A stretch of 7,886 nt of DNA from Chloroflexota bacterium. Lineage in GTDB: Bacteria > Chloroflexota > Anaerolineae > Promineifilales > Promineifilaceae. Below the pieces are notes generated by a model. The model was not told the DNA's origin. It ran no database searches and was given only the letters and a program-made list of their open reading frames with translations. The position numbers were made by a program, and so were the translations under genes. Position 1 is the first letter of the stretch, and every line of letters starts with the position of its first letter. This document shows positions 5,240 to 7,886 of this stretch, piece after piece. Location: the NCBI GenBank assembly GCA_008501785.1, contig QQUD01000039.1, positions 1 to 7,886 of the forward strand. The letters run 5' to 3'.

Positions 5240-6343
5240 TTAGAACCTGAGGATAGCACCAATTTGTCCTGCTGCTTCTAGTTGTGGATTGCCGGCAATG
5301 ACTTCAACGTGACCGCCTATCGACATTGTTTGAGCAACTGCGGCATCAACGACGTCGTTAACGGCCGTTAACTCTCGATCACTCAACGGACTCTTCGCTA
5401 AATTAGCTACAATAAAACCAGAGCTATCTTGAACATAACCCGGTTTTTTGAAGCCGTCACTAATGATGAGCGTCTCGACCCGCTTGTCGCAAATTGCTTG
5501 CAGCGTATCATCGAGGCCGAGAACGGCATTACCACCTCTGGCTTGCGTGGTGAGCAAGTCTTTAACCAGCTTTTCTTCACGACCCTGGTTTGCTACTTGG
5601 AGCATATGCAATGTTTGCTGTCGAACTTCGTGTTCTGCAGCATTCATGTCAATGGAAAATGTTCCGGCGAAGCAGCTTTGTAGTTGTTTCGGGAGCAGCT
5701 CACGGAGTTGGGCTACGGTTTCGGCCGTTCCGCCTAAAAATAGGCGACGAATCGGTTTGTCTTTAAAAAATTGGTTGGAAATAGTAGCCACATCTCGCAG
5801 ATTGCGCTGGCCGACTTCATTTTCGTGTCTGGCCCCGCCAACGCCACCACGCATGCCAACTGCTGATGAGCCGCCGCCTTTCTTGAGCTTGCGCACATCT
5901 TCGCCCATGGTGCCTTCTGTGGCTTGTAGTTCACCTAAGTGGAACTCGAAAAAGCGAGCGCCTACGCGGTCCACCAAAATGACACCGTAGTGGGCATAGT
6001 GGTCAAAGAGATGAGCCAATGGTTTTACATAAGGTTTATATCCGAGGCGTACCCGGTTGCGAAAGGGGATGGCAGTGGGATAAGCACGAAAAAAATCACC
6101 GCCATTGCTACAGAATAGGGCCAAACCGGGCTGTTTCCAGTCATAGCTATGGTCCAAAAATCGTTCAATTTCTGCTGCGTCTTTCTCCTCAGTCAGTTGT
6201 GCGCTTTTAAGTAAGCCACGCACTTGAAGCTTAATAGCATCTTTTGTTGCTTTTCCGCTATCCGTATCCATATACACGCTAACGACTTCATGACCGTTTG
6301 GCTGGTAGGATAACAACTCTTGCAACTGAGCTTGGTTAAACAT
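5240..6343 (-). CDS. Bacterial eRF1-like (baeRF-type) protein
   Basis: A 367-residue protein that I place among bacterial relatives of archaeo-eukaryotic release factor eRF1 (the baeRF families), proposed to act on ribosomes in release, rescue or quality control. The N-terminal part opens with VVSVYMDT (20-27) and LALFCS (74-79). The middle domain carries YGVILVDRVGARFFEFHLGEL (119-139), then a Gly-rich loop (156-174, GGGSSAVGMRGG...) where eRF1 has its GGQ, then RNLRDVATISNQFF (180-193) and IRRLFLGGTAETV. The C-terminal domain, from about 272 (AVLGLDDTLQAICDKRVETLIISD) to the end (GGHVEVIAG..GQIGAILRF), matches the L7Ae-like third domain. The GGQ glutamine is missing, so classical peptide release is doubtful. 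ATG 6343 has a perfect AGGAGG four bases upstream. The gene lies downstream of dnaJ-htrA and ends at a strong terminator. Confidence 0.75.
   Translation of the reverse strand: MFNQAQLQELLSYQPNGHEVVSVYMDTDSGKATKDAIKLQVRGLLKSAQLTEEKDAAEIERFLDHSYDWKQPGLALFCSNGGDFFRAYPTAIPFRNRVRLGYKPYVKPLAHLFDHYAHYGVILVDRVGARFFEFHLGELQATEGTMGEDVRKLKKGGGSSAVGMRGGVGGARHENEVGQRNLRDVATISNQFFKDKPIRRLFLGGTAETVAQLRELLPKQLQSCFAGTFSIDMNAAEHEVRQQTLHMLQVANQGREEKLVKDLLTTQARGGNAVLGLDDTLQAICDKRVETLIISDGFKKPGYVQDSSGFIVANLAKSPLSDRELTAVNDVVDAAVAQTMSIGGHVEVIAGNPQLEAAGQIGAILRF
5357..5372. repeat. HIP1-like palindrome family AACGGCCGTT (best copy; 15 CGGCCG sites in window)
   Basis: GTTAACGGCCGTTAAC (5357-5372) is a perfect 16-bp palindrome and the longest member of a dispersed family. 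CGGCCG cores start at 62, 140, 787, 1108, 1504, 1707, 1804, 2232, 2559, 3608, 4715, 5362, 5722, 6788 and 6989. Seven are the full AACGGCCGTT (140, 787, 1504, 1707, 3608, 5362, 6788). Fourteen of the fifteen lie inside genes and are read in different frames (Thr-Ala-Val, Asn-Gly-Arg, Arg-Pro-Phe), so the DNA word and not a peptide is being kept. Confidence 0.85.
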
Positions 6344-6347
6344 GCAA

Positions 6348-6353
6348 CCTCCT
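6348..6353 (-). promoter_or_regulatory. Ribosome binding site of the eRF1-like gene
   Basis: On the minus strand AGGAGG lies four bases before ATG 6343. It settles the start there against a longer in-frame TTG start at 6382. Confidence 0.8.
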
Positions 6354-6389
6354 GTTGATTTTAGATTTGAGATTCCGTTCAAGCAAGCA

Positions 6390-6419
6390 TGATTAGCATT
6401 TTTGGTATCTTGCTAATCA
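6390..6419 (-). promoter_or_regulatory. Inverted repeat overlapping a possible promoter of the eRF1-like gene
   Basis: TGATTAGCA (6390-6398) and TGCTAATCA (6411-6419) form a perfect 9-bp inverted repeat with a 12-base spacer in the 104-bp gap between htrA and the eRF1-like gene. On the minus strand the arms coincide with TTGATT and, 17 bases later, GCTAAT, a weak -35/-10 pair. This looks like an operator over a promoter; a weak htrA 3' hairpin is the alternative, but no T-run follows. Confidence 0.4.
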
Positions 6420-6439
6420 AGTTTGTTTACAAATTAATG

Positions 6440-6447
6440 ACCTCCTT
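6440..6447 (-). other. Orphan Shine-Dalgarno-like sequence after htrA stop
   Basis: Directly after the htrA TAA stop the minus strand reads AAGGAGGT, an almost ideal ribosome binding site. The only start-like codon at normal spacing is a TTG immediately followed by TAA. No ATG or GTG opens a gene nearby. It may be chance, a relic of a lost gene, or a ribosome standby/pausing site. Confidence 0.4.
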
Positions 6448-7635
6448 TTATGGCCGTTCACCCAACGTGAGCGGCAATACTATTTCTTCACCATTACGCA
6501 AAACTGTCAGATCGACTGTATCGCCAGCATTTGTTTCAAAGACAAGATAGCTTAATAGCTCATCTGACGTTTTGACTTGAACGCCATTGATACTGGTAAT
6601 GTAATCGCCACCAGGCAGAGGTACGTTATTATTCGAGCCACTTCCCTGCAATCCTGCGTTGTCTGCCGGTGTGTTGGGGTCAACATCAATTACGTAAACA
6701 CCATTGGGTGGTACGTCATAGATTTCTAACTGATCGAGAGTAAATGGTTGGCTGGTCATGCGGATGCCCATGAATGAGTAGATGTAACGGCCGTTTTCCA
6801 CCAAAGCTGGCGCAATATTTCGCACGGCATTCACCGGAATTGAAAAGCCAACGCCTGAATTTGAACCAGTGGTGGTTTGAATGGCGCTGTTCACACCGAC
6901 AACCTGACCACTCAAATCTAGCAATGGGCCACCCGAATTGCCTGGATTAATCGCGGCATCTGTTTGAATCACTTGCGGGATAGAAAAACGGCCGCCACCG
7001 GGCAAGAGTCGTTGAGAATTTAATGTGCGCCCCAGTCCGCTGACAATCCCCACAGACATTGAGCCTGCTTCACCAAATGGATTGCCAATTGTGACCACCA
7101 ATTGGCCAACCTCTAAAGCTGATGAATCGCCCAAAGGAATGGGCGGCGCATCTATAGGAAGACTTGTCACTTGAATAACTGCGAGATCGCTGTCCACATC
7201 AAGGCCAGATATATTTGCACGGCGACGTTCGCCATTGGCAAAAACGACCTCAAAGGCAGAGCCGTCGGCAACAACATGATTATTGGTGACGACATGTCCG
7301 TCACTGTCATAAACAAAGCCACTACCGGTACCCAAAATAGCGCCCTGTCCGTCAAATACAAATATATGAACAACCGATGGATTAACCACAGCATATAGTT
7401 GCGTCAATGTATTTTGCAGATCGCTGTCGATGATGGTTTGCTGTGTGCTGGTTGTCGTGATGGTGCCGTTGCTGTTTGATTGGGCAGAAATTGTGGCAAC
7501 GGCATCTGCTACAATTGCATCTCTATCAATGATTTGTCCATCGGTTTGAAAATTAGTGGCGGCTTGACACGCGATTCCAAGCAGCAAAAGTGTTGTAATG
7601 AAAAATAGTGTGGGATATTGTCGAATTAATCGCAT
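6448..7635 (-). CDS. HtrA/DegP-type serine protease with PDZ domain, probably membrane-anchored
   Basis: A trypsin-like S1C protease that degrades misfolded proteins outside the cytoplasmic membrane. With the start at ATG 7635 it has 395 residues: a signal sequence (RLIRQ then a hydrophobic FFITTLLLLGIA ending at C23), a Ser/Thr/Gln/Asn-rich linker (about 35-75), the protease domain (75-280) with H120 in VTNNHVVAD, D150 in DSDLAVI and S234 in the GNSGGPL motif, and one PDZ domain (about 288-392) with an Asn/Gly/Pro insertion near 331-343. C23 could be lipidated, but the preceding G-I-A is a poor lipobox, so a plain N-terminal anchor is possible. An alternative ATG at 7665 adds ten residues; neither start has a well-placed SD, and I prefer 7635 because it gives a compact signal sequence. 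It follows the DnaJ-type gene by 64 bases with no terminator between, suggesting co-transcription as a protein quality-control pair. Confidence 0.92.
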   Translation of the reverse strand: MRLIRQYPTLFFITTLLLLGIACQAATNFQTDGQIIDRDAIVADAVATISAQSNSNGTITTTSTQQTIIDSDLQNTLTQLYAVVNPSVVHIFVFDGQGAILGTGSGFVYDSDGHVVTNNHVVADGSAFEVVFANGERRRANISGLDVDSDLAVIQVTSLPIDAPPIPLGDSSALEVGQLVVTIGNPFGEAGSMSVGIVSGLGRTLNSQRLLPGGGRFSIPQVIQTDAAINPGNSGGPLLDLSGQVVGVNSAIQTTTGSNSGVGFSIPVNAVRNIAPALVENGRYIYSFMGIRMTSQPFTLDQLEIYDVPPNGVYVIDVDPNTPADNAGLQGSGSNNNVPLPGGDYITSINGVQVKTSDELLSYLVFETNAGDTVDLTVLRNGEEIVLPLTLGERP

Positions 7636-7699
7636 AATAGAAAAAATTAACCTCAAATAATACATTGTTTGAAAAATTAAATTGTTTGGTTACATGATT

Positions 7700-7885
7700 T
7701 CAAATTGGTTCTTTTTGGGTTGCGATGCCGCGCAGGTGGGCCAGGGCTTCGTACAACTCGCTTTCTTCTGATGTGAGCTGCTTTGGAACGCGTATTTTTA
7801 CGGTGGCTAATAAGTCACCAAATGTACCCTTTTTTTGGAGACTTGGCATGCCTTTTCCTTTTAGGCGGAAGGTTTGTCCGCCTTG
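7700..7885 (-). CDS. DnaJ/CbpA-type co-chaperone, C-terminal end (5' part outside window)
   Basis: The frame enters from the right edge and ends at the TGA at 7702-7700, giving the last 61 residues. GGQTFRLKGKGMPSL followed by GTFGDLLATVKIRVPKQLTSEE-ELYEALAHLR is the end of the DnaJ C-terminal substrate-binding domain, shared by DnaJ and CbpA-type Hsp40 proteins that deliver clients to DnaK. The J domain and any zinc finger are outside the window, so DnaJ and CbpA cannot be told apart. It is the first visible gene of a minus-strand series with htrA just downstream. Confidence 0.85.
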   Translation of the reverse strand, partial: QGGQTFRLKGKGMPSLQKKGTFGDLLATVKIRVPKQLTSEESELYEALAHLRGIATQKEPI

Positions 7886-7886
7886 T

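Noticed and set aside
5731..5746. CGCCTA-AAAA-TAGGCG hairpin as a regulatory element
   Set aside because: It lies within the coding sequence of the eRF1-like gene and the six-base stem is short enough to be chance, despite sharing its core with 552-565.
5448..5990. 180-residue plus-strand frame opposite the eRF1-like gene
   Set aside because: Antisense shadow: Ser/Arg/Pro-rich composition, whereas the minus-strand frame shows clear family motifs and a perfect RBS.

Overview
The window looks like chromosomal DNA from a free-living bacterium of moderate GC content. My best guess is a member of the Chloroflexota (Anaerolineae-like). That rests on the overall flavour of the proteins (a DUF2804 protein, a bacterial eRF1-like protein, a lone receiver, a FolE2-type GTP cyclohydrolase), on repeat-rich intergenic spacers, and on a very strong excess of the palindrome AACGGCCGTT. 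It is an inference and not a proven assignment. I see no phage, transposase, CRISPR, tRNA or rRNA.

Layout. The left edge holds the 3' end of a DUF2804 gene on the + strand (3-413). Every other gene is on the - strand. From right to left, in transcription order, they are: the 3' end of a DnaJ/CbpA-type co-chaperone (7885-7700), an exported HtrA/DegP-type serine protease with a PDZ domain (7635-6448), a bacterial eRF1-like (baeRF-type) protein (6343-5240), a uracil-DNA-glycosylase-superfamily protein (5173-4547), a single-domain response regulator (4368-3937), FolE2 GTP cyclohydrolase (3246-2188) and an M20 metallopeptidase/deacylase (1933-770). DUF2804 and the M20 gene converge on a 356-bp spacer made almost entirely of short repeats and inverted repeats.

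How the genes relate. DnaJ, HtrA and the eRF1-like protein lie close together on one strand and share a protein quality-control theme (chaperone, envelope protease, possible ribosome-associated factor). A clear intrinsic terminator closes the eRF1-like gene at 5207-5179, and its U-tract runs almost into the start codon of the glycosylase-like gene. A second intrinsic terminator closes folE2 at 2129-2094. The 690-bp spacer upstream of folE2 holds no convincing gene. It does contain a near-consensus minus-strand promoter overlapped by paired TGTACA motifs, several inverted repeats and a perfect 14-bp palindrome close to folE2.

The most interesting signals are: (1) 15 CGGCCG sites in 7.9 kb, seven of them the full AACGGCCGTT, a HIP1-like genome-wide motif; (2) two tandem hairpins upstream of the M20 gene whose arms differ by compensatory base changes; (3) a FolE2 with a His/Asn/Gly-rich N-terminal extension; (4) an eRF1-like protein whose GGQ-equivalent loop reads GGG in a glycine-rich segment; (5) an orphan regulated-looking promoter at 3725-3752. 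I found no self-evident new multi-gene defence or biosynthetic system.
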